A stretch of DNA of 6,629 nucleotides from Candidatus Hodarchaeota archaeon (GCA_016839665.1 JAEOTU010000377.1:1-6629), one strand, 5' to 3'. Counted from the stretch's first letter, positions 1 through 5,714 are shown. Made by a program: numbers and translations. The notes: generated by a model not told the origin, from the sequence alone.

Positions 1-585
1 CCCCAACCAAACGAATTAATCGGAGATTTGACCGCAGCTCCAGGTATAAAGACTAGTTTAATTGCTCAACAATCAACTAATGAAGCAGTTGTAGTTGCAG
101 GAGATTTAGATCAGAGACGGACATACGAAATGAAGACGTTTCTCTCCTCGTTCGGGGTGACAAACGTTCATCCTATACAATGGGATGGCATCCAACCCCC
201 CTTATTAAAAGAAACATTTGATAAAATCCTTTTAGACGCTCCTTGTACCGGTAGCGGGACCTTTACTGCAAATCCTGTGTTAAAGTGGAGACAGAATAGG
301 CGATTTTTGTTTAGGAATGTCCTTCTCCAAGAGAAACTATTGAAAACTGCTCTTGATCTTCTTAAAGTAGGAGGCACTCTGGTTTATTCAACCTGCAGCC
401 TTTATCCAGAGGAAGGAGAATATCAAATTCAAAAGATACGTGATGATCAAGCAAAATTTGAAGATACACCTTCTTGGTTACCACCAAGTTATTACATCAA
501 TAATTCTCCTATTAGGGGAGCTGGAAGATATCTTCCTGCAAAACATAACACGATTGGATTCTTTGTGGCAAAAATGATCAAATAA
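1..585 (+). CDS. RNA cytosine-C5 methyltransferase (NOL1/NOP2/Sun family), C-terminal part, 5' cut by window edge
   Basis: This is the SAM-dependent catalytic domain of an RNA m5C methyltransferase, which methylates cytosine C5 in tRNA or rRNA. The frame is open from base 1 (194 visible residues), so the TTG at 28 is not the true start; it lies inside motif I. Visible motifs, counted from the first codon, are SAM-binding motif I DLTAAPGIKT (9-18; the family usually has DxCAAPGGKT, so the second Gly is Ile), the acidic motif GDLD (34-37), motif IV DAPCTGSG with Cys82, and motif VI YSTCS with Cys132. In this family the motif VI Cys attacks the base and the motif IV Cys releases the product; both are present. 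The tail GRYLPAKHNTIGFFVAK matches the usual end of the domain. The N-terminal RNA-binding part lies outside the window, so the RNA target cannot be named. It converges on the LURP-one-like gene. Confidence 0.9.
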   Translation, partial: PQPNELIGDLTAAPGIKTSLIAQQSTNEAVVVAGDLDQRRTYEMKTFLSSFGVTNVHPIQWDGIQPPLLKETFDKILLDAPCTGSGTFTANPVLKWRQNRRFLFRNVLLQEKLLKTALDLLKVGGTLVYSTCSLYPEEGEYQIQKIRDDQAKFEDTPSWLPPSYYINNSPIRGAGRYLPAKHNTIGFFVAKMIK

Positions 586-661
586 CTTTCATAGGCAAGG
601 TTAATTGCAATCCCTGTTATTGGATTCGTAATGGTAGTTATTAAAACTACGTTGGATTAGC
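586..661. other. Convergent intergenic gap with a small inverted repeat
   Basis: This 76-base gap separates the 3' ends of two convergent genes. It contains GTAGTT (634-639) and AACTAC (645-650), a 6-bp stem with a 5-base A/T loop. No clear T tract follows on either strand, so it could be a weak bidirectional terminator or chance. Nothing else is recognisable. Confidence 0.3.
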
Positions 662-1267
662 TTACCGAGATTCGTATGAGTCCAGTATCAGACCAAATCC
701 TACAGCAAGCTTTCGATCGAGGAGACCTTCAGTATCAAAAGTGCAATCAATGACGTAATGATCGCGAATAGTGGCTTTCCGATTGTATTCCATCACTTTG
801 ACGGGTTGACCCTCCTTGAAGAGAAAAACATCAAATTGAAGGCGAAGGAAAGGAAAAAATTTTAAAAATTTACGGATCCATGTACGTAAGACACTTCCAC
901 GTGCTTCAATTTTGCCAATAGGAAGGGTTTCAAATCCTCCTGGGCCATAAAGATCATAGGTTTCACGCCAGAGAAAGGACCAGAGCCAATCACGTTTGAG
1001 ACTCGCTAAAGGTTGTCCTGTTTCGACGTCAACAACGGTCATTTTCCCAAAGAAATCTAAAGTTGCTTTATCTTCCAAGTGAAGCACTTTCGTCGATTTT
1101 GTCTTATCTGTAAAGACGTGCGTATGTGTATAGCGACCTAGCCGATCACGTTCTACATACAGCAAATCTTCATTCGTAACAAGATCTCGGATAAAATATT
1201 TCGTTCCTATCGCAAGATATTTCTGATTGATTCCAAATTTATCTCGGTTAAAGATAGCTTCTGACAT
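662..1267 (-). CDS. LURP-one-related / tubby-like fold protein
   Basis: A 201-residue protein resembling the LURP-one-related family (DUF567), whose members share the tubby C-terminal / phospholipid-scramblase beta-barrel fold. Supporting features are the opening INQKYLAIGTKYFIRD (about 14-28), the central basic and aromatic strand LKRDWLWSFLWRETYDLYG, a second repeat-like half beginning near IGKIEARG, and the characteristic end: DHYVIDCTFDTEG followed by LLDRKLAVGFGLILD. Length is typical for the family. There is no signal peptide or clear transmembrane segment, so it is probably cytosolic or peripheral at the membrane. The biochemical role of prokaryotic members is not established; lipid or membrane binding is inference from the fold. 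The ATG start is supported by GGAGATGA just upstream. It is the second gene of an operon, 22 bases after the membrane zinc-ribbon gene. Confidence 0.75.
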   Translation of the reverse strand: MSEAIFNRDKFGINQKYLAIGTKYFIRDLVTNEDLLYVERDRLGRYTHTHVFTDKTKSTKVLHLEDKATLDFFGKMTVVDVETGQPLASLKRDWLWSFLWRETYDLYGPGGFETLPIGKIEARGSVLRTWIRKFLKFFPFLRLQFDVFLFKEGQPVKVMEYNRKATIRDHYVIDCTFDTEGLLDRKLAVGFGLILDSYESR

Positions 1268-1271
1268 TTAT

Positions 1272-1279
1272 TCATCTCC
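1272..1279 (-). promoter_or_regulatory. Shine-Dalgarno site of the LURP-one-like gene
   Basis: Read on the minus strand this is GGAGATGA, a near match to the archaeal consensus GGAGGTGA, lying a few bases before the ATG at 1267. It fixes that start and shows that the gene is translated from its own site within the operon. Confidence 0.6.
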
Positions 1280-1289
1280 ATTATTTTTT

Positions 1290-1589
1290 TTATTCTATTA
1301 TTTGTCGACATGTTGAGCACGTATTGTCTAACAATTCCTCTGGATGAAAGTACTGATGACATATCCTGCAACGATGTTTACCCGTAGTTTCATCAATCTT
1401 TGCAGCGGATTCAGATCCCGTATCGATAAAGAAGACTACAATAGCAAAAATGGAAAGCAGAATCGAAATTACAAGCGGTATCAGAATGTATTCTGGTAAA
1501 AAAACCCAAATCACCAGAGTCGTAACCCAACTTATGAATGCAAGAATGATTACAACCCATGGTTCCTGAATATCCAACAAGAACGACAT
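1290..1589 (-). CDS. Small membrane protein: two TM helices plus C-terminal zinc ribbon/knuckle
   Basis: A 99-residue protein that I cannot assign to a named family. Two strongly hydrophobic segments (about residues 11-30 and 34-55) form a probable helical hairpin with a short LPEY turn. A polar linker (56-72) leads to a C-terminal zinc-binding module with Cys74-x2-Cys77 and Cys91-x2-Cys94; His72, His78 and His82 lie nearby. With an even number of helices both ends sit on the same side, probably the cytosol, where the zinc module could bind protein or nucleic acid; this is inference. The ATG is preceded by GGAG (1598-1601) at good spacing. It is first in a two-gene operon with the LURP-one-like protein, so a joint membrane-associated role is plausible but untested. 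An overlapping minus-strand frame at 1411-1632 is a shadow. Confidence 0.75.
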   Translation of the reverse strand: MSFLLDIQEPWVVIILAFISWVTTLVIWVFLPEYILIPLVISILLSIFAIVVFFIDTGSESAAKIDETTGKHRCRICHQYFHPEELLDNTCSTCRQIIE

Positions 1590-1597
1590 AATTATTA

Positions 1598-1638
1598 CTC
1601 CAGTTATTATTATATTTTATAATTTTCTTCATATAACC
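1598..1638 (-). promoter_or_regulatory. Putative promoter and ribosome site of the membrane zinc protein/LURP-one operon
   Basis: On the minus strand, GGTTATATGA (1629-1638) looks like a BRE/TATA element. A transcript starting about 25 bases downstream would begin near 1608, giving a short leader that contains GGAG (1598-1601) before the ATG at 1589. A second A/T box, TTATAAAATA near 1612-1622, is an alternative but would leave no room for the ribosome site. The same 10-mer occurs at 5676-5685 in the same orientation. Confidence 0.45.
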
Positions 1639-1685
1639 TACGATATATTCTGAAAAAAAGTTGATATAGGAGTACGATTTTACAT

Positions 1686-1710
1686 CTCTATAAAACTAAT
1701 TAAATTAATA
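1686..1710 (+). promoter_or_regulatory. Possible TATA region of the DUF4258/YgiT pair
   Basis: TCTATAAAAC (1687-1696) and the following A/T-rich stretch could serve as a TATA box for the plus-strand pair, giving a leader of roughly 40 bases. The DNA here is generally A/T-rich, and no strong ribosome site precedes the ATG at 1758, so the assignment is weak. Confidence 0.3.
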
Positions 1711-1757
1711 CACCTAAATGATAACATTTTTTAACTTACTAACCATGGGAATATTAA

Positions 1758-2063
1758 ATGCTAAAAAAAGTGCAATCTTTAATTGAAAAGAGAAAATATT
1801 TGGTTAGATTGCACGCAAGAGAACGAATGCTTGAAAGAGAATTAACTTTTCAAGAAGTTCGTGAAACTTTAAAGAATAGCAAGATAATCGAAGAATATTC
1901 AGACGATCGGCCTTTTCCAAGCTTTTTAGCTCTTGGATTCACATCAAATAATAGACCTTTGCATACCATTTGGGCTTTGAAAAACGATAGTCTTGTTTAT
2001 CTCATATCTGTATATGAACCAGATCCAGATAAATGGATTAATTATAAGGAAAGAAAAAAATGA
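1758..2063 (+). CDS. DUF4258 protein, putative toxin of an MqsR/MqsA-like pair
   Basis: A 101-residue basic protein with the DUF4258 pattern. It has an N-terminal helix ending in LHARERMLERELT (His19, Arg21, Arg23, Arg27), then a helix-turn containing VRETLKNSKIIEEY, a strand region with PSFLALGF, the RPLHTIWAL segment (His69), and the typical ending SVYEPDPDKW (Tyr86, Trp93). DUF4258 proteins are small and are commonly encoded beside YgiT-type zinc-finger proteins, as here; by analogy to MqsR they are suspected ribosome-dependent or free mRNA endonucleases. That activity is inference and has not been shown for this family as far as I know. The stop overlaps the next start as ATGA, indicating translational coupling with the toxin-like gene first, the same order as mqsR-mqsA. 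It diverges from the membrane zinc protein operon. Confidence 0.75.
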   Translation: MLKKVQSLIEKRKYLVRLHARERMLERELTFQEVRETLKNSKIIEEYSDDRPFPSFLALGFTSNNRPLHTIWALKNDSLVYLISVYEPDPDKWINYKERKK

Positions 2064-2290
2064 ATTGCGCAATTTGTAAAGGAAATCTTATTCCAATTAA
2101 GGAAAAATTCCTAATTACAATCAAAGATCAGGATATTCTAATTAAAAATCTCGATATGTTAGAATGTGAAAATTGTGCCGAACGCTATTTAACTCCTGAA
2201 ACTGATGAAAAACTTGAGAAACTAATTCTAAATTATAAAAAAGGAGCTATTCCTATCACACATCAGGATATTATTAAATTAGAAGTTTGA
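2060..2290 (+). CDS. YgiT-type zinc-finger protein, putative antitoxin lacking a DNA-binding domain
   Basis: A 76-residue protein with Cys3-x2-Cys6 and Cys36-x2-Cys39 separated by a strand-rich segment, which is the zinc-binding layout of the N-terminal half of MqsA/YgiT. The motif LECENCAERYLTPE followed by a helix (about 47-58) matches the usual end of this finger. It stops after a short tail (IPITHQDIIKLEV), so the C-terminal HTH domain that lets MqsA bind its promoter is absent. In MqsA the zinc domain binds the toxin, so this protein could still neutralise its partner but probably does not repress the operon by itself. The ATG overlaps the stop of the DUF4258 gene, and GGA in AAGGAAAG lies just upstream within that gene. 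Whether the pair is a genuine toxin-antitoxin system is inference from gene context. Confidence 0.75.
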   Translation: MNCAICKGNLIPIKEKFLITIKDQDILIKNLDMLECENCAERYLTPETDEKLEKLILNYKKGAIPITHQDIIKLEV

Positions 2291-2303
2291 TACAAATAAC
2301 TCT

Positions 2304-2318
2304 GCTTTTTATTTATAT
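2304..2318 (+). terminator. T-rich archaeal-type terminator after the DUF4258/YgiT pair
   Basis: CTTTTTATTTATAT begins 14 bases after the stop at 2290. Archaeal RNA polymerase terminates at such T-rich tracts without needing a hairpin. The assignment rests only on base composition and position. Confidence 0.4.
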
Positions 2319-2377
2319 ACACATTCTACACAAAAGAGTTTCTTTAACACCATTATTTCTCTCCCTTCAGAAGGTGT
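2319..2377 (-). other. Convergent spacer with weak hairpins, 3' flank of the TPR gene
   Basis: This gap holds a 5-3-5 inverted repeat (AAAGA 2333-2337, TCTTT 2341-2345) and a longer-range pair (AACACC 2346-2351, GGTGTT 2373-2378) that overlaps the first base of the TPR gene's stop codon. On the minus strand a short TTTT follows the first stem. Either could help terminate the TPR transcript, but both are short and may be chance. Confidence 0.25.
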
Positions 2378-4186
2378 TCAACTCTCACTCGCTTTATCCC
2401 ACCGTTCGACCAGTTGACGGGCGTGAGTAGCGTAAGTGCGGATCTCTTCTTCCTTTTGAAACATCCGATTAATAAGCATTTGGTCCAAGAATTTTTCCAT
2501 TTGAGTTAGGTCAATAAGGGTATTGTAGGAGGGATTTTGACTCAATATCTCCTTCCATTTACTGAGTTGGTTTTCTAATATTTCTTGTTCAATGGCAATC
2601 ATCATAGAAGAGTTTTTCAGTCCTTTTTCTGTTGCCATTTGTTGTGCTTCTTCTAATAGTGCTTGGGCTTTTTCTAAATCCATTTCTAGTAGTGATATTT
2701 TTGATTGTAGTATAAAAGAATTGATGTAAAAAGGAATATGCTGATCTTTTGCTATTCCTGCTAACCTTGTAACCATTATCTTTAGCTCTTCAAATACCTC
2801 TGAATCTTCAGAGTAACGAATTTCTTCCACAAGAAGGTCGCATAATAATGTTATTGCAAAAATGGTAAGTACATAATATAACACTTCTTCATCAGCTATT
2901 TTTTGGAAGATTTCAAGCCCTTTCATTTTATCTCTCATACGCTTGCTTGCTTTCAATAGCATTCCTTGCGTCAGCAGATAGGCTTGATGAAACAATGGAA
3001 GATTGGTCAATTCAGCAAGTTCCTTTAATTCATCCCGGAATTGTCTTGCTTGTTCAAGATTACCCAGATCTAAATATTTATTTACAAGATTAATGAGGAG
3101 TAATGGCAGTATGAAATTTTTTGAGTTGATAGAATTGAAAAAATGGTAACTTCTGTTGAAGGCCTCAGTTGCAGCTTCAGAATCACCGACCGCATTATAA
3201 GCTAATCCCAAATAGTTTTCTGTAATAGCCAATTCGAAACCCTTTGCCTCAAGCTTCTCGAATATATTTCTGCTTTCCTGTAAACTCTTTAAGGCTTCTT
3301 TTATTTCCCCCATCTGGTAGTAAATATATCCAAGCCAACCTGCTACAAATCCTATTAAGATCGGCATTTGGAGTTCTTTAGCATTCATTAGTGCTTTTTG
3401 ATAATTCTCTAGAGCTGATTTCAAATTTCCTCCATTTAAGTGATACCCACCAAAAAGAAAGAAACTAAAAACCTTTCCCTGTTTGAATTCATTCTGTTGT
3501 GCAATTCTCAAAGTTTTTTGTGCATATTCTTTCAGTAAGTCAATTTGATATATAGAACCATATACCATACCAAGATAAGCTAATGATAGAGTCATCTCGG
3601 GCCAAAATTGTTGTTCTTCCTGTAATCTGACGGCTTCTGTCAAATTTTCTATAGCACTCAAATAATCTCCCATTACGAATTGAAAGCGTCCTTTAATACA
3701 GATAGTGGCTGCCTGTAATCCTTTGTAAATTAGTTGTTGATCTTGATCGATCTCCCCTATGAGCTGTTCTACTTCTTGATTTATGGTTATAGCTTCAGAA
3801 ATATTGCCTATATAATAATTAATTTCTGATTTTAGATTAAGTGCTTCTAGTTTTTGTTTGTTCTGCTTATCTAGTTTTTTATCTTCAGACACTTGATGAA
3901 CCAGATTTAAGGCTGCTTTGAATTGTCCCTTCCACATGAAGATGGTGCTTTTTAGAAGTTGACATGATTTTTGATCCTCATAGAGCAGTTCCTGTGCTTC
4001 TAGGACTTCTATTTTATCGATTACCTTTTGATGATAGCCTTGATACATCAGCTTTTTTATACGTGCTAATTCTTCTTTTTTCGACACTGTAGAGCCTTCT
4101 TCTTGTGCTGATAGTTTGTAGTAGAATGATTTTAATAAGGAAATATTGTATCTCTTGACTTCAAGATATTTAAGATGTTCCAACAA
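2378..4186 (-). CDS. Tetratricopeptide (TPR) repeat protein
   Basis: A 602-residue, largely helical protein with no signal peptide or membrane segment, so presumably a cytosolic protein-protein interaction scaffold. Recognisable TPR helices fall near residues 122-145 (YYIGNISEAITINQEV), 166-190 (FVMGDYLSAIENLTEAV), 202-230, 242-270 (LNGGNLKSALENYQKAL), 283-312 (GYIYYQMGEIKEALKSLQES), 324-350 (GLAYNAVGDSEAATEAF), 363-393 (YLDLGNLEQARQF) and 493-520 (LEMDLEKAQALLEEAQ). A C-terminal tail with KWKEILSQN and a helical region follows; it resembles long TPR proteins I associate with Asgard archaea. No ATG occurs before residue 47, and an in-frame TAA sits at 4199-4201, so the start is TTG at 4186 or the next TTG at 4183. 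A TATA box 25-35 bases upstream fits a nearly leaderless message. Its partner and pathway are unknown. Two ACCAACGTT motifs lie upstream. Confidence 0.85.
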   Translation of the reverse strand: MLEHLKYLEVKRYNISLLKSFYYKLSAQEEGSTVSKKEELARIKKLMYQGYHQKVIDKIEVLEAQELLYEDQKSCQLLKSTIFMWKGQFKAALNLVHQVSEDKKLDKQNKQKLEALNLKSEINYYIGNISEAITINQEVEQLIGEIDQDQQLIYKGLQAATICIKGRFQFVMGDYLSAIENLTEAVRLQEEQQFWPEMTLSLAYLGMVYGSIYQIDLLKEYAQKTLRIAQQNEFKQGKVFSFFLFGGYHLNGGNLKSALENYQKALMNAKELQMPILIGFVAGWLGYIYYQMGEIKEALKSLQESRNIFEKLEAKGFELAITENYLGLAYNAVGDSEAATEAFNRSYHFFNSINSKNFILPLLLINLVNKYLDLGNLEQARQFRDELKELAELTNLPLFHQAYLLTQGMLLKASKRMRDKMKGLEIFQKIADEEVLYYVLTIFAITLLCDLLVEEIRYSEDSEVFEELKIMVTRLAGIAKDQHIPFYINSFILQSKISLLEMDLEKAQALLEEAQQMATEKGLKNSSMMIAIEQEILENQLSKWKEILSQNPSYNTLIDLTQMEKFLDQMLINRMFQKEEEIRTYATHARQLVERWDKASES

Positions 4187-4213
4187 ATCTAAAATTGCTT
4201 ATTTTAATATTTT

Positions 4214-4226
4214 AGTTTTATAAAGC
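4214..4226 (-). promoter_or_regulatory. TATA box of the TPR gene
   Basis: Minus-strand GCTTTATAAAACT is a good archaeal TATA-like element. Its centre near 4220 predicts initiation around 4193-4195, leaving under ten bases before the TTG start, which agrees with the absence of a ribosome site there. A second A/T element, TTTTTATATAAC (4235-4246), lies slightly further upstream. Confidence 0.5.
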
Positions 4227-4250
4227 ACATCTGTTATATAAAAATTTGTC

Positions 4251-4262
4251 ATAACCAACGTT
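4251..4262. promoter_or_regulatory. ACCAACGTT motif, site A (upstream of the TPR gene)
   Basis: ATAACCAACGTT is a 12-base exact match to site C at 5680-5691. It lies about 65-75 bases before the TPR start, just upstream of the two A/T promoter elements. The flanking arms are only imperfectly symmetrical here (TCATAAC / GTTTAAC). It is a candidate regulator-binding site. Confidence 0.5.
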
Positions 4263-4363
4263 TAACATAAGAAAAGCTTTACATTCGCTTTATATAGTCT
4301 AAATGTCATTTATTTTTAGTTTTCTTCACTTTCATTCACAATGTACATCAAAAAGTGAATACT

Positions 4364-4372
4364 ACCAACGTT
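4364..4372. promoter_or_regulatory. ACCAACGTT motif, site B
   Basis: An exact 9-base copy of the motif in the gap between the methyltransferase stop and the TPR start. It is preceded by AATACTACC, which also occurs at 5656-5664 beside site C, and followed after seven bases by ATGACAT (4380-4386), also seen just after site C (5694-5700). The shared flanks suggest more than a chance 9-mer. Confidence 0.45.
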
Positions 4373-4414
4373 AATAACAATGACATATTAACTTAACAAA
4401 GGCTCTTAGCGAAG

Positions 4415-5443
4415 TTAAGTAGTCACTAGATAGAGATAGCGAGTCATTCTTCCTTCTTGATACTTTTTAGCTTGATATTCTGCGTCTTGATAAAATGACT
4501 TCTGAAGATCCAAATTTCCTTCTTTTTTAAGATCTTCTTCATATTTTATGTAAAGATCCTTTGTTGTATTCCAATAATCCTTTTCTTCTTCTGAAAAGTC
4601 AAATGTTTCAAATTTTAAACCGTGTTTTTGTAATGCTAAGGCTAGATTAGTTTTATCTGGTTGAAGCTTTTCTAAGGACTCTTTGGGACTACAACTTTGA
4701 GAATCAAATATTCCTATTCTTCCTTTAGGTTTCAGAATCGTTTTCATTTGTATAATGGTGTTATTTAGGTCTTCAGCGAATTTAAGTGAATCTACTGATA
4801 TAATACAATCAACACTAGATGGCGATATTGACAGGTTATCCATATCATCAACCTTAAACTTTAATTTATCCTTTTTGTTTACTGTTCGCTCTTGAGCTAG
4901 TTTTATAGCTTCACTAGCAATATCAATACCTATAATAGTAGATTGTGTCACCTCAAAGATATAATCGGTGATTTTCCCAATCCCACAACCAAGATCTATG
5001 ACAGTATCTTCTGGAGTGAGTTGTAACACCTCTAGTAACTTGTTAAGTTGAGGCATTGTCATCATACTGAATTGTCCTAAGTCTTTACCATAAGCCTCTA
5101 ATGAAATCCTAGCTAGAGCTTCGCTACTGTTTAACCGTTTATATATTTCACTATAGTCAATATCTAAAAGTTCTTTCCGCACTTGGGTAGCAATTGTTTC
5201 TCCTTTAGTTGTCAATTGAAAAATCGTATCTTGCTGTTTCATATACTTTTTTTCTAGTAAATTTTGAATGGTTTTATCTTCAAATGTCATAGGACTGATT
5301 TTTTCATAGAAATATATCATTCCTCTTTTTTTTATGTTCTCAAGGTTTGCTGCGTTATCTTCCCCTGTTACATAATCCTTAGGGCTTTTTTCAATACTTC
5401 TTAGAATCACTAAAAATTGCTTTTCCCCTGTGGTCAGTTCCAT
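4415..5443 (-). CDS. Class I SAM-dependent methyltransferase with N-terminal winged-helix-like domain
   Basis: From the ATG at 5443 the protein has 342 residues. Residues 1 to about 95 (LTTGEKQFLVILRSIEKS ... LEKKYMKQQDTIFQLTTKG) look like a winged helix: a helical start and a final strand pair ending in the LTTKGE turn common in such domains. A helical linker follows. The Rossmann methyltransferase core starts near 145 with motif I VIDLGCGIGK (148-157), acidic motif II IGIDIASEAI (about 171-180), VDDMDNL (about 198-204), motif IV-like VDCIISVDSLKFAEDL and ILKPKGRIGIF (about 236-246), as in UbiE-type small-molecule methyltransferases. The substrate is unknown. GGTGA at 5449-5453 is a strong ribosome site five bases before the ATG; a GTG at 5452 three codons earlier overlaps that site and is less likely. 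The 50-codon frame ends 57 bases upstream and may be cotranscribed. The DNA-binding assignment is by pattern only. Confidence 0.8.
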   Translation of the reverse strand: MELTTGEKQFLVILRSIEKSPKDYVTGEDNAANLENIKKRGMIYFYEKISPMTFEDKTIQNLLEKKYMKQQDTIFQLTTKGETIATQVRKELLDIDYSEIYKRLNSSEALARISLEAYGKDLGQFSMMTMPQLNKLLEVLQLTPEDTVIDLGCGIGKITDYIFEVTQSTIIGIDIASEAIKLAQERTVNKKDKLKFKVDDMDNLSISPSSVDCIISVDSLKFAEDLNNTIIQMKTILKPKGRIGIFDSQSCSPKESLEKLQPDKTNLALALQKHGLKFETFDFSEEEKDYWNTTKDLYIKYEEDLKKEGNLDLQKSFYQDAEYQAKKYQEGRMTRYLYLVTT

Positions 5444-5448
5444 TCTTT

Positions 5449-5453
5449 TCACC
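5449..5453 (-). promoter_or_regulatory. Shine-Dalgarno site that decides the methyltransferase start
   Basis: Minus-strand GGTGA with five bases (AAAGA) before ATG at 5443 matches the archaeal anti-SD. The alternative GTG start at 5452 is part of this very site and has no ribosome site of its own. Confidence 0.6.
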
Positions 5454-5500
5454 TTGAATTATAATATTTATTGAGCTTTGTTTTCTGATGTTTCTACAAT

Positions 5501-5653
5501 TCAAATAGTATTTTCTAAAAAGCTTTCAATCATCCGCTTCTCCTCTAGTATTAATTTTCTGATAAAAGCTATTTCTCTATTTTTAATGATACTAGGATGA
5601 TTTAATATTCTTTCAGTATATCTGTAAAATCTTTTAGAAATTATATAATCCAT
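5501..5653 (-). CDS. Unrecognised 50-residue basic helical protein
   Basis: An ATG-to-TGA frame of 50 codons fills most of the gap upstream of the winged-helix methyltransferase. The product begins MDYIISKRFYRYTERIL and ends LEEKRMIESFLENTI; it is rich in Arg, Lys, Glu and Ile and looks like two amphipathic helices, with no cysteines or membrane segment. I do not recognise a family. Support for it being real: a TATA-like GGTTATATGA about 23-32 bases before the ATG on the same strand, a palindromic operator-like site over that box, GGTAG upstream as a weak ribosome site, and a reading frame that occupies the gap and ends 57 bases before the next gene. It could be a small regulator or partner of the methyltransferase, or a degenerate remnant. 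The short length keeps confidence moderate. Confidence 0.5.
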   Translation of the reverse strand: MDYIISKRFYRYTERILNHPSIIKNREIAFIRKLILEEKRMIESFLENTI

Positions 5654-5669
5654 GTAATACTACCGGGTA

Positions 5670-5714
5670 TTTTGATCATATAACCAACGTTATATGACAT
5701 TTCAATGATCAAAA
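5670..5714. repeat. Outer inverted repeat around the operator
   Basis: TTTTGATCAT (5670-5679) and ATGATCAAAA (5705-5714) are perfect 10-base reverse complements flanking and partly overlapping the 9-4-9 palindrome, so the two structures are alternatives. On the minus strand the right arm ends a T-rich stretch downstream of the PrmC-like gene, so it may also contribute to terminating that transcript. Confidence 0.5.
5676..5697. promoter_or_regulatory. Perfect 9-4-9 palindrome containing ACCAACGTT (site C), operator overlapping a TATA box
   Basis: The arms TCATATAAC (5676-5684) and GTTATATGA (5689-5697) are exact reverse complements around the spacer CAAC. The minus-strand TATA-like GGTTATATGA lies within it, 23-32 bases before the ATG at 5653, so a bound protein would block TBP/TFB: the layout of a repressor operator. 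It shares 12 bases with site A and 9 with site B. A hairpin in RNA is less likely because the site lies at or upstream of the predicted transcript start. Confidence 0.6.

Larger units (their letters stand above)
4187..4414. other. 228-base intergenic region upstream of the TPR gene
   Basis: No coding frame longer than about 15 codons was found in this gap on the minus strand, and no RNA gene is recognisable. It holds the TPR gene's A/T promoter elements, ACCAACGTT sites A and B, and ATGTCAT/ATGACAT heptamers at 4303-4309 and 4380-4386. The part nearest 4414 is the 3' flank of the methyltransferase gene; CTTA...TAAG near 4403-4417 is a minor stem. Confidence 0.5.

Noticed and set aside
28..30. 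TTG as start of the RNA methyltransferase
   Set aside because: It falls within SAM motif I (DLTAAPG) and the frame is open to base 1, so the gene continues left of the window.
168..377. Minus-strand frame of 69 codons
   Set aside because: It lies wholly inside the RNA methyltransferase gene on the other strand, and its translation has no family-like features.
645..655. Partial match to the ACCAACGTT motif (CCAACGT on the minus strand) between the convergent genes
   Set aside because: Only seven bases match, and the position between two 3' ends does not fit an operator.
1281..1297. T-rich run TTATTTTTTTTATTCTA on the plus strand
   Set aside because: No plus-strand gene ends near it; on the minus strand it is the A-rich spacer before the LURP-one-like gene's ribosome site.
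1411..1632. Minus-strand frame of 73 codons
   Set aside because: It overlaps the membrane zinc protein in another frame; the latter has a ribosome site, clear helices and a Cys4 motif, while this one looks like a shadow.
4350..4386. Tiny minus-strand frame of about 12 codons (MSLLLTLVVFTF) covering motif site B
   Set aside because: Too short, no ribosome site, and its sequence is explained by the motif and A/T-rich spacer.
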